Origin: Synergistaceae bacterium
GTDB lineage: Bacteria; Synergistota; Synergistia; Synergistales; Synergistaceae
NCBI GenBank assembly: GCA_031269915.1
Contig: JAISYN010000061.1
Location: 1 to 35,948, forward strand
Length of the DNA stretch: 35,948 nt
Direction: 5' to 3'
This document shows positions 1 through 8,833 of this stretch, in pieces. The stretch's first letter is position 1, and each line of letters starts with the position of its first letter. The notes under the pieces were generated by a model, which was not told the DNA's origin, did not search any database, and saw only the letters and a program-made list of their open reading frames with translations. The translations under genes and the position numbers were made by a program.

Positions 1-321
1 GAGTATATCAAGGGTATCCTGAAGCCGGGCGAGTCGTTCTTTTACTATCTTGCGCTGATCAAGAAGCATTCGCAGGCGTTGGCCAATAGTCACATCCCCC
101 TGCCGAGCGCATTCCATAAAAGTCTTAATGTCCTTAATCGACATACCGGCTTTTTTCAAACAATCTATGATCAGAAGCCATTCGAGATCATCGTCTTTGA
201 ACATCCGAATGCCGCTGCTGGAACGTTCGACAAAAGGAAGCAAACCTTCTTTATCATAATAACGCAGAGTGGACGGCGCCACTTTCAGCTTTTTTGCCAT
301 CTCTCCAACTGTATACAGCAT
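1..321 (-). CDS. MerR-family transcriptional regulator (partial, C-terminus outside window)
   Basis: Not in the ORF track because it runs off the left edge. Translating the minus strand from an ATG at 321 gives 107 residues with no stop. The N-terminus (YTVGEMAKKLKVAPSTLRYY, then an R-M-F wing) is the winged helix-turn-helix of MerR regulators, and the rest begins the long dimerisation helix. A GGAG lies 9 bases before the start. The C-terminal effector domain is outside the window, so the signal is unknown. It is divergent from an aldo/keto reductase, and the gap holds a MerR-type promoter with a 19-bp spacer; the likely role is activation of the reductase, as in aldehyde-responsive MerR regulators. 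Family certain; effector inferred. Confidence 0.9.
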   Translation of the reverse strand, partial: MLYTVGEMAKKLKVAPSTLRYYDKEGLLPFVERSSSGIRMFKDDDLEWLLIIDCLKKAGMSIKDIKTFMECARQGDVTIGQRLRMLLDQRKIVKERLARLQDTLDIL

Positions 322-355
322 GTTCCATCACTCCAAAATTTCTTGCGAAAAGGTA

Positions 356-386
356 TTGACTTAAAGCCGGCTTTAACTCACATAAT
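356..386 (+). promoter_or_regulatory. MerR-type promoter with palindromic operator
   Basis: The -35 box TTGACT (356-361) and -10 box CATAAT (381-386) are 19 bp apart, the over-long spacing that MerR activators correct by twisting DNA. A perfect 16-bp palindrome TTAAAGCCGGCTTTAA (361-376) overlaps the end of the -35 box and fills most of the spacer. It reads toward the aldo/keto reductase at 460 and lies next to the divergent MerR gene, the probable regulator. Confidence 0.8.
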
Positions 387-417
387 CAAGCTGAACCCTC
401 AGGACACATTAATATAA

Positions 418-1440
<1,023 letters not shown>

Positions 1441-1466
1441 GCATTGGAATCTCAGGAGGTGATTTT

Positions 1467-3308
1467 ATGCGGACGATGTTCGCGGTTATTTTCATTGTGT
1501 TGTTAGGGATATTGGGAGGCTGTGGAAGCGGGAACACGAGCCCCTCAAGCGACGATACGACCAATGTTTCCCATGCCACAGGGGATACCGCCGTTTTGGA
1601 TGTTATCAATAACCCACTGTTCGGCGAGTTCGGAAAGTTCATCTTTCCGATTGAGGGAGGATTGCCGGACAGAGGTATGAAACTTTCAAATATAGGAACG
1701 CTTCTGCCCTACCACAACAATATCAATACGGACACGACCGTGCGCGTTATCAGCTATATGATGGATGAGGTCAGCAAGGGACAGACCATCTTCTATGACA
1801 TATATTCGGACGGAGAAAAACGAGCCGACCCTTCCAAGGAAGATACCGGATTGTTCTTTTTTCGAGGCGAACCGGACGCGCCCTTTGCCATAGTCTGCGC
1901 TGGCGGCGGCTTTTCCTATGTGGGTTCCATTCACGAAAGTTTCCCCGCAGCTTTGGAGTTGAGCCGGAAAGGGTATAACGCTTTTACCATTCAATACCGC
2001 ACAGGCGGGGCGGATGTGGCTTGTGAGGACTTGGCGGCGGCTATTTCATTCGTATTCGCAAACGCCGAATCCCTTGGGGTAAATACGGACGGGTATTCGC
2101 TCTGGGGCGGTTCGGCTGGGGCAAGAATGGCGGCATATTTCGGTTCTTACGGCCCTGCGGCTTACGGAGGCGACAACGTGCCAAAGCCGGATACTATCGT
2201 CATGCAGTACACCGGTCACTCTGACTATACGGCAAATGACCCTCCGACTTTCGCCTGCATAGGGGAAAACGACGGCATTGCCAGCCCACAGGCAATGGAA
2301 CGGCGCGTCAATGCCCTGAAAGCGCTCGGGATAGATGCCGAATTTCACGTTTATCCGAACCTCGGTCACGGTTTCGGGCTTGGGATTGGCACATCCGCTG
2401 AGGGATGGTGGCAGGACGCTCTAGCATTCTGGGAAAAACACATCCCTGGCATCAATCAAGCAGGCATTCCCGCAGAACTGGAGACCATCCCGCGGGAATA
2501 CTTGAATCCTGCCAAACAGCAAGGGACGCTTGTGGAACTGAACTATGACACCTACGAATCCAAAACATACGAGCAGAAAACACAAAAGCTCACGAAACGC
2601 GCAATCGTCTATCTCCCATACGACTACAGCGAGGATATGCGGTATGACGTGTTTTACCTGATGCACGGCGGCTGGGGGAATGAAACGACGACGCTCGGAA
2701 CGCCGGGCAACCCTTCCGCATTCAAGAATGTGATAGATAACGCGATAAGCGAGGGTAAGTGTGAGCCGCTCATCATCGTATGTCCCACCTACAACAATAC
2801 AAGCCCGCAGGACAGCGGGAGCTTCAGCTTGGCGCTTGAACTCACCCGGAATTATCACAACGAACTCCTAAACGACCTCATTCCGGCTGTGGAGAGCGCC
2901 TATTCATCTTATGCGGACAGCGTTTCGCCGGAAGGTTTGATGGCCTCCCGCGACCATCGCGGGTTCGGCGGGTTTTCGATGGGTTCCGTGGCAACATGGC
3001 GGACATTCCAGTATGGATTGGATTACTTTCGCTATTTCCTCCCGATGAGCTGTGGCACATCGCTGGACGAGGAAAACATATTCGCCGCAGCTAAGAACCG
3101 CAACCAAAATGATTATTTTGTTTATGTCATCACCGGAACGGAGGACTTTGCCTATAGGTACGATGAGAACAGAGTGAAACTGATGCGGGAATCCTCATAT
3201 TTTACGGAAAACGTCAATTTTGCATACCGCGTCAAAGAGGGCTATTCCCACGACGGACTTGCCGCGATGGAATATACATATAACGGGCTTCTGTGGTTTT
3301 GGAACTGA
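1467..3308 (+). CDS. Two-domain alpha/beta-hydrolase esterase lipoprotein
   Basis: I start at ATG 1467, not 1437, because AGGAGG lies just before it and the new N-terminus is a lipoprotein signal (hydrophobic stretch, then LGGC with Cys19). The 613-residue product holds two hydrolase folds. The first (about 100-320) resembles BD-FAE/xylan-esterase-type enzymes: nucleophile Ser216 in GGSAGA, Asp269 in ENDG, His301 in LGHGFG. The second (about 345-613) resembles the esterase D/feruloyl-esterase family: MHGGWG oxyanion loop, Ser504 in GFSMGS, His595 in YSHDG. Both triads look complete, so this may be a double-headed esterase on plant-cell-wall esters at the cell envelope. Activity and substrate are inference. 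Confidence 0.85.
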   Translation: MRTMFAVIFIVLLGILGGCGSGNTSPSSDDTTNVSHATGDTAVLDVINNPLFGEFGKFIFPIEGGLPDRGMKLSNIGTLLPYHNNINTDTTVRVISYMMDEVSKGQTIFYDIYSDGEKRADPSKEDTGLFFFRGEPDAPFAIVCAGGGFSYVGSIHESFPAALELSRKGYNAFTIQYRTGGADVACEDLAAAISFVFANAESLGVNTDGYSLWGGSAGARMAAYFGSYGPAAYGGDNVPKPDTIVMQYTGHSDYTANDPPTFACIGENDGIASPQAMERRVNALKALGIDAEFHVYPNLGHGFGLGIGTSAEGWWQDALAFWEKHIPGINQAGIPAELETIPREYLNPAKQQGTLVELNYDTYESKTYEQKTQKLTKRAIVYLPYDYSEDMRYDVFYLMHGGWGNETTTLGTPGNPSAFKNVIDNAISEGKCEPLIIVCPTYNNTSPQDSGSFSLALELTRNYHNELLNDLIPAVESAYSSYADSVSPEGLMASRDHRGFGGFSMGSVATWRTFQYGLDYFRYFLPMSCGTSLDEENIFAAAKNRNQNDYFVYVITGTEDFAYRYDENRVKLMRESSYFTENVNFAYRVKEGYSHDGLAAMEYTYNGLLWFWN

Positions 3309-3526
3309 GAAGTCTGAATTATGGCAGGTTTACGGATATTTACTCTATAGGAACGCGCGACCCGTTTGTCCGTGAGTTTGAAGAATATGTGGCGGCGTTA
3401 AAGGAAACGGGCGTAACAGTGAAATCCTATTCGCTCGAAGGATGGCCGCACGGATTCGGAGCGGCGGACTGCGAGTGGATAAAAGAATTTGACAGATGGT
3501 TGAGTCCGATACTGGGAAACAACTAA
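3309..3526 (+). pseudogene. C-terminal remnant of an alpha/beta hydrolase
   Basis: Directly after the esterase stop, an open frame (track ORF 3293..3526) ends with a hydrolase C-terminus: GTRDPFVREFEEYVAALKE, then a VKSYSLEGWPHGFG segment carrying the catalytic His, then a tryptophan-rich end helix. The N-terminal barrel and nucleophile Ser are missing, and no ribosome site precedes an ATG in frame; the track's start overlaps the previous gene. I read it as the leftover of a second esterase gene after an internal deletion, possibly a tandem duplicate of the upstream gene. Confidence 0.6.
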
Positions 3527-3557
3527 GGATATTCATCATGAAAAGAGGGAATCAGAT

Positions 3558-4418
3558 ATGGAATATGTAACGCTCAACAACGGAGTCAAAATGCCGATTC
3601 TCGGCTTTGGCGTCTATCAAATCGCCGACTTGAGTGATTGCGAAAGGTGCGTTCTGGACGCGATTGACGCCGGATATCGCTCCATCGACACGGCGCAAAG
3701 CTACAAGAACGAGGAAGCTGTTGGCAGCGCCATACAAAAATGCGGGATCGATAGAAAAGACCTCTTCATCACAACAAAGCTGTGGATTGATAATTACGGC
3801 TATGAGAAAGCGAAGAAGTCAATCGATAATTCGCTCCGCAGACTCAAAACCGACTACGCCGACCTGCTCCTTCTGCATCAGCCATTCAGCGATATATACG
3901 GGGCATATCGCGCGCTCGAAGACGCGTACAGGGACGGGAAAGCCCGCGCCATAGGCGTAAGCAACTTCTATCCCGACCGGCTTGCGGATATCGCCACGTT
4001 TGCCGGAATGAAACCGCAGATCAACCAGGTCGAAACGCATGTCTTCCAGCAACAGAAGAAAGCGCGGGAAGTTTTGGCGAGATACGGCGTTCAAATCGAA
4101 TCATGGGCGCCGTTTGCGGAAGGGCGGAACGATTTCTTCACAAATGAGACTCTCAGTGAAATCGGGGTAAAGTATGGGAAAAGCGTTGCCCAGACAGCGC
4201 TTCGTTTCCTCATTCAAAATGGCATCGTGGTTATTCCTAAGACCACGCGCAAAGAGCGCATGGCGGAAAACTTCGATGTGTTCGACTTCACGCTCTCCCA
4301 TGACGATATGGATACAATCGAAAAGCTGGACAAGGCGGAGAGCCTGTTCTTCCGTCATGATACGCCCGAAACGGTCGAGATGTTCGCTAGATTTGTTAAG
4401 GAAAGAGGGGAATGCTGA
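3558..4418 (+). CDS. Aldo/keto reductase, 2,5-diketo-D-gluconate reductase-like
   Basis: A 286-residue aldo/keto reductase of the short AKR5-like type, distinct from the longer reductase at 460. The N-terminus VTLNNGVKMPILGFGVYQI is diagnostic. The catalytic set is Asp and Tyr in SIDTAQSYKNE, Lys in FITTKLW and His in LLLLHQP; GVSNFYPDRL, VIPKTTRKERMAEN and the WAPFAEG loop are the cofactor elements. It starts at ATG 3558 behind an AGAGGG about 9 bases upstream. It probably belongs to the same transcript as the esterase, reducing small aldehydes or keto sugars. Family sure; substrate not. Confidence 0.92.
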   Translation: MEYVTLNNGVKMPILGFGVYQIADLSDCERCVLDAIDAGYRSIDTAQSYKNEEAVGSAIQKCGIDRKDLFITTKLWIDNYGYEKAKKSIDNSLRRLKTDYADLLLLHQPFSDIYGAYRALEDAYRDGKARAIGVSNFYPDRLADIATFAGMKPQINQVETHVFQQQKKAREVLARYGVQIESWAPFAEGRNDFFTNETLSEIGVKYGKSVAQTALRFLIQNGIVVIPKTTRKERMAENFDVFDFTLSHDDMDTIEKLDKAESLFFRHDTPETVEMFARFVKERGEC

Positions 4419-4541
4419 ACATTAGAAAGAAAGAGGAGGGTGGTCCATTAAAACGTTAGGGGTTGAAATGATGTTTCTGAGATTTTGGAGATATCGCATC
4501 GATTGAAATATCGCAAACGTTTAAATTTGGAGGGAAAACAG

Positions 4542-5135
4542 TTGAAAAGTATTTTTCTGGCGACGTTAACGTTTTTGTATGTAATGGCAAGTACAACAGC
4601 ACATGCCCAAAATCATGGCGGTAAAAAAATCCTTATCGCCTATTTTTCACACGGAGGCAATACGCGTGTCGTCGCTGAGATACTTCAAAAAGAAATCGGC
4701 GGAGACATTTTTGAAATCAAAACAGTACAAACGTACCCCAAAGAGTTCAACCCGCTGATCGACATGGCTAAACGAGAACAGGAGGCAAACGCCCGCCCTT
4801 CCCTGTCAACCCAAGTTGAAGATATGAGCGCATACGATACCATTTTCTTAGGATATCCGAACTGGTGGGGAACTATGCCGATGGCGCTGTTTTCTTTTTT
4901 GGAACAATATGACTTTGCCGGAAAGACAGTCATTCCATTTTGTACGCATAACGGAAGCCGTTTAGGAAGCAGCGTCAGAGACATTGAACGCCTTTGTCCC
5001 GAAGCGACAATCCTTGACGGGTTGGCCCTCAATGGCGGGCGAAGTGGGAGTTTCGAACTTGGCAGTAACGCCGCGCGTACAAAAGTACAAGATGAGATTA
5101 TTCTCTGGCTGCGCAAACTTGGAATGAGTAATTAA
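4542..5135 (+). CDS. Exported flavodoxin-family protein
   Basis: The track start at 4485 has no ribosome site. A TTG at 4542 follows GGAGGG by about 8 bases and gives LKSIFLATLTFLYVMAS, a hydrophobic stretch, then an AHAQ signal-peptidase site. The mature domain is a flavodoxin fold: KKILIAYFSHGGNTRVVAE binds FMN phosphate (G-G-N-T in place of the usual T-G-N-T), and YPNWWGTMP and CTHNGSRLG shape the isoalloxazine site. About 197 residues. Secreted flavodoxins are uncommon; export places it in the periplasm beside the DUF4405 membrane protein, so it may exchange electrons with that partner. Fold sure, export likely, partner inferred. Confidence 0.87.
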   Translation: MKSIFLATLTFLYVMASTTAHAQNHGGKKILIAYFSHGGNTRVVAEILQKEIGGDIFEIKTVQTYPKEFNPLIDMAKREQEANARPSLSTQVEDMSAYDTIFLGYPNWWGTMPMALFSFLEQYDFAGKTVIPFCTHNGSRLGSSVRDIERLCPEATILDGLALNGGRSGSFELGSNAARTKVQDEIILWLRKLGMSN

Positions 5136-5203
5136 TTGGACGGGAAATGATTTGAAAGATAATTCTCCGCGCGACTCCGGAATATCGGTTTGAGGCGACG
5201 AAA

Positions 5204-5902
5204 ATGCCTTTGAGGTTAGCGATCAGGCTTATCATCGACCTCGCCATGACGGTTCTCCTGCTATGCGCGATGGCCTATCGCATCACCGGGGATGTTGCCC
5301 ACGAATGGATCGGCATTACCGTGACCGCTCTGTTCATTTTACATAATGCCGTCAACTGGAGGTGGTATCGGGGGATATTCACAGGGAAATACGATTTTCG
5401 CCGTGTCTTGAACACCGCCGTCAACCTGCTTCTTTTTGTAACGATGGCGGCACTGGTGATTAGCGGAGTTTTGATTTCCCGAACCGTGTTCGCTTTCATG
5501 GGTTTCAGCGGTGGAATGCAAATCAGGCAGGCGCATACCGCCGCGGCGTATTGGGGGCTGATCTTTATAGCCGTGCACCTCGGTATGCACTGGGAAATGA
5601 TCATGGCAGTCATGCGGAGAACGACAAAGAGCGCCGGAACAAGCTCCGTTTGGGTGATCATAATAATGCGGACTGTTACGGCGCTGATTGTCATTTACGG
5701 GGTGTACGCTTCTTTCGACCGGGAAATGGGAGGCAAATTGTTCCTGGGCTATTCCTTCGACTTCTGGAATCCCGACAGGCCCGCTTTTCTCTTTTTCACC
5801 AGCAACTTGGCCATCATGGGAGTTTATATCTGCCTGACTTACTATGCGTTGAAATTGCTGGCTTATCGCCGAACACTAAAACAAGGTGAAAGGCAATCAT
5901 AG
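5204..5902 (+). CDS. DUF4405 (cytochrome b-like) membrane protein
   Basis: A 232-residue inner-membrane protein with about six hydrophobic helices. It matches DUF4405 proteins: AHEW (His33), LHNAVNWRWY (His47), the QAHTAAAYW helix (His111) and VHLGMHWEM (His125, His129) carry conserved histidines on neighbouring helices that could ligate b-type haem. The KYDFRRVLNTAVN loop is also typical. No clear ribosome site precedes the ATG; the nearest purine-rich run is GAGGCGACGAAA. It lies between an exported flavodoxin and a DUF4491 protein, a combination suggesting a small membrane redox module. Family call firm; haem binding and electron role inferred. Confidence 0.85.
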   Translation: MPLRLAIRLIIDLAMTVLLLCAMAYRITGDVAHEWIGITVTALFILHNAVNWRWYRGIFTGKYDFRRVLNTAVNLLLFVTMAALVISGVLISRTVFAFMGFSGGMQIRQAHTAAAYWGLIFIAVHLGMHWEMIMAVMRRTTKSAGTSSVWVIIIMRTVTALIVIYGVYASFDREMGGKLFLGYSFDFWNPDRPAFLFFTSNLAIMGVYICLTYYALKLLAYRRTLKQGERQS

Positions 5903-5907
5903 ACACA

Positions 5908-6185
5908 ATGAGGTTCGATGGGCTGAGCATAGGCGTCATCGCGTTTCTGATTATAGGCATTTTTCATCCTATCGTCGTCAAGGGGGAATACTACTTTACG
6001 GAGAAGATATGGCCGTTGTTTTTGCTGGCGGGGATTATTGCGCTTGCCTTATCCTGTTTTGTCCGGCAGACGCTCCTGTCGTCCGCTCTCGGCGTTCTTG
6101 GATGCACATGCCTCTGGTCGGTTTTGGAGCTGAAAAAGCAGACAAAGCGGAAGGACATTTCATCAGAAGCAAGAGAATCAAGTAA
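5908..6185 (+). pseudogene. DUF4491 membrane protein with 3' frameshift
   Basis: The frame from ATG 5908 begins MRFDGLSIGVIAFLIIGIFHP and continues VVKGEYYFTEKIWP, the hallmark of small DUF4491 proteins (about 95 residues, three helices). After ELKK in the A-run near 6140 this frame loses similarity and wanders to 6315 as an odd hydrophilic tail. The expected C-terminus appears in the -1 frame as KADKAEGHFIRSKRIK, ending at TAA 6183-6185, which gives a protein of normal size. I conclude that one base was lost in the A-run, or a sequencing error. If it is not a frameshift, the gene is 5908..6315 with a foreign tail. Confidence 0.65.
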
Positions 6186-6555
6186 AATAACGGTTCACTC
6201 TTACGCATCTACCATTTATCTCGGACTATCTCTTTGCAGTGATGAATTATTCTGTACTTGCGCCATATTTTCCTTGTTTGTTATTAAGGTTGCGAGGCAT
6301 AACATTTACGTATGACCCGATAAGATTTACATATTTTTAATTTACGCTTGAGTATGTAAAAATAAAAAATATAAAAAGTCTAATTTCGATCTTTTTAATT
6401 CGTCGCTTCATTTCACATATATAGAAGAAGTGCTAACTTTATTATGAAAGAAGGTGTAAAGGTTGGCATAGAAACAATCGCTGCTTGGTTTAGAGGGATT
6501 AATAGTATGTATACCAGGAATTTTGCTAATAATCAAAAATAGGAGGAACTATATC
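6186..6555 (+). promoter_or_regulatory. AT-rich leader region of the TAXI-TRAP operon
   Basis: About 370 bases with no convincing gene. It holds a cluster of TTTAC-type motifs: ATTTACGTATGA (6304), ATTTACATATTT (6325), ATTTACGCTTGA (about 6340) and an inverted copy TATGTAAA (6353-6360). The second and fourth make a perfect 8-bp inverted repeat TTTACATA/TATGTAAA, followed by A/T-rich sequence. This may be an operator cluster or the terminator of the upstream unit. A 32-codon ORF at 6444 shows no family features. The first receptor start follows AGGAGG at 6541. Confidence 0.4.
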
Positions 6556-7560
6556 ATGAAAATGGGAAAAACAGTTTACATAATTGCCATACTATGCATT
6601 CTCGTGTTTGCGTCAGCAAGCGCGTGCAACGCCGCAAACGCATCCGACAGCGCCAACAAAGCGAAGAAGCTCATATACGTCGGCTCCGCTTCGATAGGCA
6701 GCGCCGCGTATACTTCGTCTTCCGGAATCGCAACCGTAATCACCAACAATTCAGACTATATCAGCGTAAATTGTCAGGTGACTTCCGGTACTAATGAAAA
6801 TTACTCGTCCATGCTGGCGGGAGATATGGATATGGTGAATAGCGACGCGGGCTTGGCGTATCGCGTCGGTCACCCGGAGATACCGAAAGGTTCTCCTATG
6901 GAACAGATATACACGTTTGAAGCAAATTCGGACGTGAGATTTTTTACGAATTGCGAGCCTACCATTACTTCTTATATTGTTCATGCGAACAGCGATATCA
7001 AAACAGTTCAAGATATCCTGAAACCGGGCGTACGCATCGGCTTTCCGACACCGGGTAGTGTGTCCTATAGCTACAATAAGGCATTTTTTGAAGTGCTTGG
7101 CTTTAAACTCGATGACCTGAATCTTTATTATGCGGAGCGCGGTGAGCTGGTCGACGCTTTCAAAGACGGAAATATCGATGTGATCGTCAGTGTAATTGGT
7201 AATATCTCCAAACCAAACAGCGTAATCTACGAACTGAGTCTCTCAACTGACGTTCGCTTAATTTCGCTGGATGAGAATACGATGTCTTTATACAACTCAA
7301 TCTGTCCCGCTTATCTTAAGCATACAATGCCGGTCGGATGGATGCGGGGCGTGGACACCGAGGTCGTATGCGTCGTGGTTGGAGCTAACTTCATTATTAC
7401 CAAAGACATGCCGGATGACCTCGTGTATGACATGTGCAAAGCGTTGTTCGAGAACCTTGACGAATTGTATCAGATCAGCGAGTCGTTTAATTTTATCACG
7501 AAAGAAACCGCCGCCGCGGATGTTCCCTGTCCCATTCACCCGGGCGCGCTTAAATACTAG
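6556..7560 (+). CDS. TAXI-family TRAP solute receptor 1 (C-terminus cut by amber stop)
   Basis: Starts at ATG 6556 behind AGGAGG; the upstream in-frame ATG 6523 has no ribosome site and would spoil the signal peptide. The product (334 residues) has a signal peptide ending FASASAC, usable as a weak lipobox or an AxA site, then the TAXI/NMT1-like substrate-binding fold: IYVGSASIGSAAY, DMDMVNSDAGLAYR, GFPTPGSVSYSYNKAFFE. Receptors of this type deliver carboxylates to TRAP permeases in the periplasm. Compared with its two paralogues here it stops about 17 residues early: their TAC TAT is TAC TAG in this copy, and the lost tail is still readable downstream. It may be partly functional. Confidence 0.9.
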   Translation: MKMGKTVYIIAILCILVFASASACNAANASDSANKAKKLIYVGSASIGSAAYTSSSGIATVITNNSDYISVNCQVTSGTNENYSSMLAGDMDMVNSDAGLAYRVGHPEIPKGSPMEQIYTFEANSDVRFFTNCEPTITSYIVHANSDIKTVQDILKPGVRIGFPTPGSVSYSYNKAFFEVLGFKLDDLNLYYAERGELVDAFKDGNIDVIVSVIGNISKPNSVIYELSLSTDVRLISLDENTMSLYNSICPAYLKHTMPVGWMRGVDTEVVCVVVGANFIITKDMPDDLVYDMCKALFENLDELYQISESFNFITKETAAADVPCPIHPGALKY

Positions 7561-7697
7561 GAGGAAAATGGCTTTAAGATTACTTACATCCCCGATTATA
7601 AATATGGCTCATAATCGGTCGCAGCGATCGTTCGTACATTGTGCGCCGGGTAATTATACTCGAAACCGGTACAGCGGTTCATAAAATATTCCCGCCC

Positions 7698-7718
7698 CCC
7701 CCCGGTTACGCCGGGGGG
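7698..7718 (+). other. GC-rich stem-loop between receptor 1 and receptor 2
   Basis: A perfect 8-bp stem CCCCCCGG / CCGGGGGG with loop TTACG, about 15 bases before the ribosome site of the second receptor. No T-run follows, so it is not a standard terminator. A role in mRNA processing or 3'-end protection, setting receptor-to-permease ratio, is an inference. Confidence 0.55.
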
Positions 7719-7745
7719 CAATGATTCTTCAGAGGAGGAACTATC

Positions 7746-8804
7746 ATGAAAATGGGAAAAACAGTTTACATAATTGCTATACTATCCGTTCTCGTGTTTG
7801 CGTCAGCAAGCGCGTGTAACGCCGCAAACGCTTCGGGCGCCTCCGACAGCGCAACCAAAGCGCAGAAGCTTTTATACCTTGGTTCCGCTTCGATAGGCAG
7901 CGCCTCATATGCCGGGTCTGCCGGAATCTCAACCGTAATCAGCAACAATTCGGACTATATCAGCGTCAATTGCCAAGTGACTTCCGGCTCTAATGAAAAC
8001 TATATGGCAATGTTGGCCGGAGATATGGATATAATGAATAGCGACGGCGGTCTGGCATATCGCCTCGGCCACCCGGAGATACCGGGTGACTCTCCCATGG
8101 CTCAGATATACGAGTTTGACGCGAATCCGGATATAAGATTTTTCACAAATTGCGAGCCTACCCTTAATTCTTATATTGTTCGCGCCGACAGCAATATCAA
8201 AACAGTTCAAGATATGTTAAAACCTAGCGTCCGTATCGGCTTTCCAACACCAGGCGGTGTGTCGTATAGCCGCAATAAGGCATTTTTTGAAGCGCTTGGC
8301 TTTAAACTTGATGACCTGAACATTTATTACGCGGAGCGCAATGAGCTGGTCGACGCTTTCAAAGACGGAAATATCGATGTGATCGTCAGTGTCATTGGTA
8401 ATATCTCCCTCCCAAACAGCACATTCTACGAACTGAGTCACGCAGCCGACATTCGCTTGGTCTCGGTGGATGAGGAAACGATGGCGATATTCAACTCAAT
8501 CTGTCCCGCTTACCTTAATTATACAATTCCTGCCGGCTGGATGCGCGGCGTGGATAGCGAAGTCGTAAGCGTCTTAGGCGGAAATAACTTCCTGATCAGC
8601 AAGGACATGCCTGATGACGTCGTGTATGACATGTGCAAAGCGCTGTTTGAAAACCTTGAGGAACTGTATCAGATCGGTGAGTCGTTTAGATATATCACGA
8701 AGGAAACCGCCGCAGCGGATGTCCCGTGCCCCATTCACCCGGGCGCACTTAAATACTATGAGGAAAATGGCTTTAAGATTACTTACATTCCTGATTATGA
8801 TTAA
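7746..8804 (+). CDS. TAXI-family TRAP solute receptor 2
   Basis: Full-length receptor of 352 residues with the same signal peptide as its paralogues, nearly identical at DNA level over the first 45 bases, and AGAGGAGG before the ATG. It keeps the TAXI pattern: LYLGSASIGSASYAGSAG, DMDIMNSDGGLAYR, IGFPTPGGVSYSRNKAFFE and a C-terminus GFKITYIPDYD. It lies directly upstream of the permease and is the most divergent of the three in the middle section, for example LPNSTFYELSHAADIR against KPNSVIYELSLSTDVR, so ligand preference may differ. Acts in the periplasm, delivering an unknown organic acid to the TRAP permease. Confidence 0.93.
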   Translation: MKMGKTVYIIAILSVLVFASASACNAANASGASDSATKAQKLLYLGSASIGSASYAGSAGISTVISNNSDYISVNCQVTSGSNENYMAMLAGDMDIMNSDGGLAYRLGHPEIPGDSPMAQIYEFDANPDIRFFTNCEPTLNSYIVRADSNIKTVQDMLKPSVRIGFPTPGGVSYSRNKAFFEALGFKLDDLNIYYAERNELVDAFKDGNIDVIVSVIGNISLPNSTFYELSHAADIRLVSVDEETMAIFNSICPAYLNYTIPAGWMRGVDSEVVSVLGGNNFLISKDMPDDVVYDMCKALFENLEELYQIGESFRYITKETAAADVPCPIHPGALKYYEENGFKITYIPDYD

Positions 8805-8833
8805 GACTCAAAATAAGATAAGAGGTGCAAGCT

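Noticed and set aside
79-417. 112-aa plus-strand ORF
   Set aside because: It overlaps the MerR gene antisense and runs through the MerR promoter palindrome; no motif or ribosome site.
6130-6160. Programmed -1 frameshifting in the DUF4491 gene
   Set aside because: The sequence is G-AAA-AAG rather than a full slippery heptamer, and I see no clear downstream stem; an indel is more likely.
6444-6542. 32-codon ORF upstream of receptor 1
   Set aside because: Weak ribosome site, no recognisable family, located in AT-rich leader DNA.
7558-7560. Pyrrolysine or programmed readthrough at the amber codon of receptor 1
   Set aside because: The other two receptors have Tyr here and no recoding structure or pyl gene is in view; a plain nonsense mutation is simpler.
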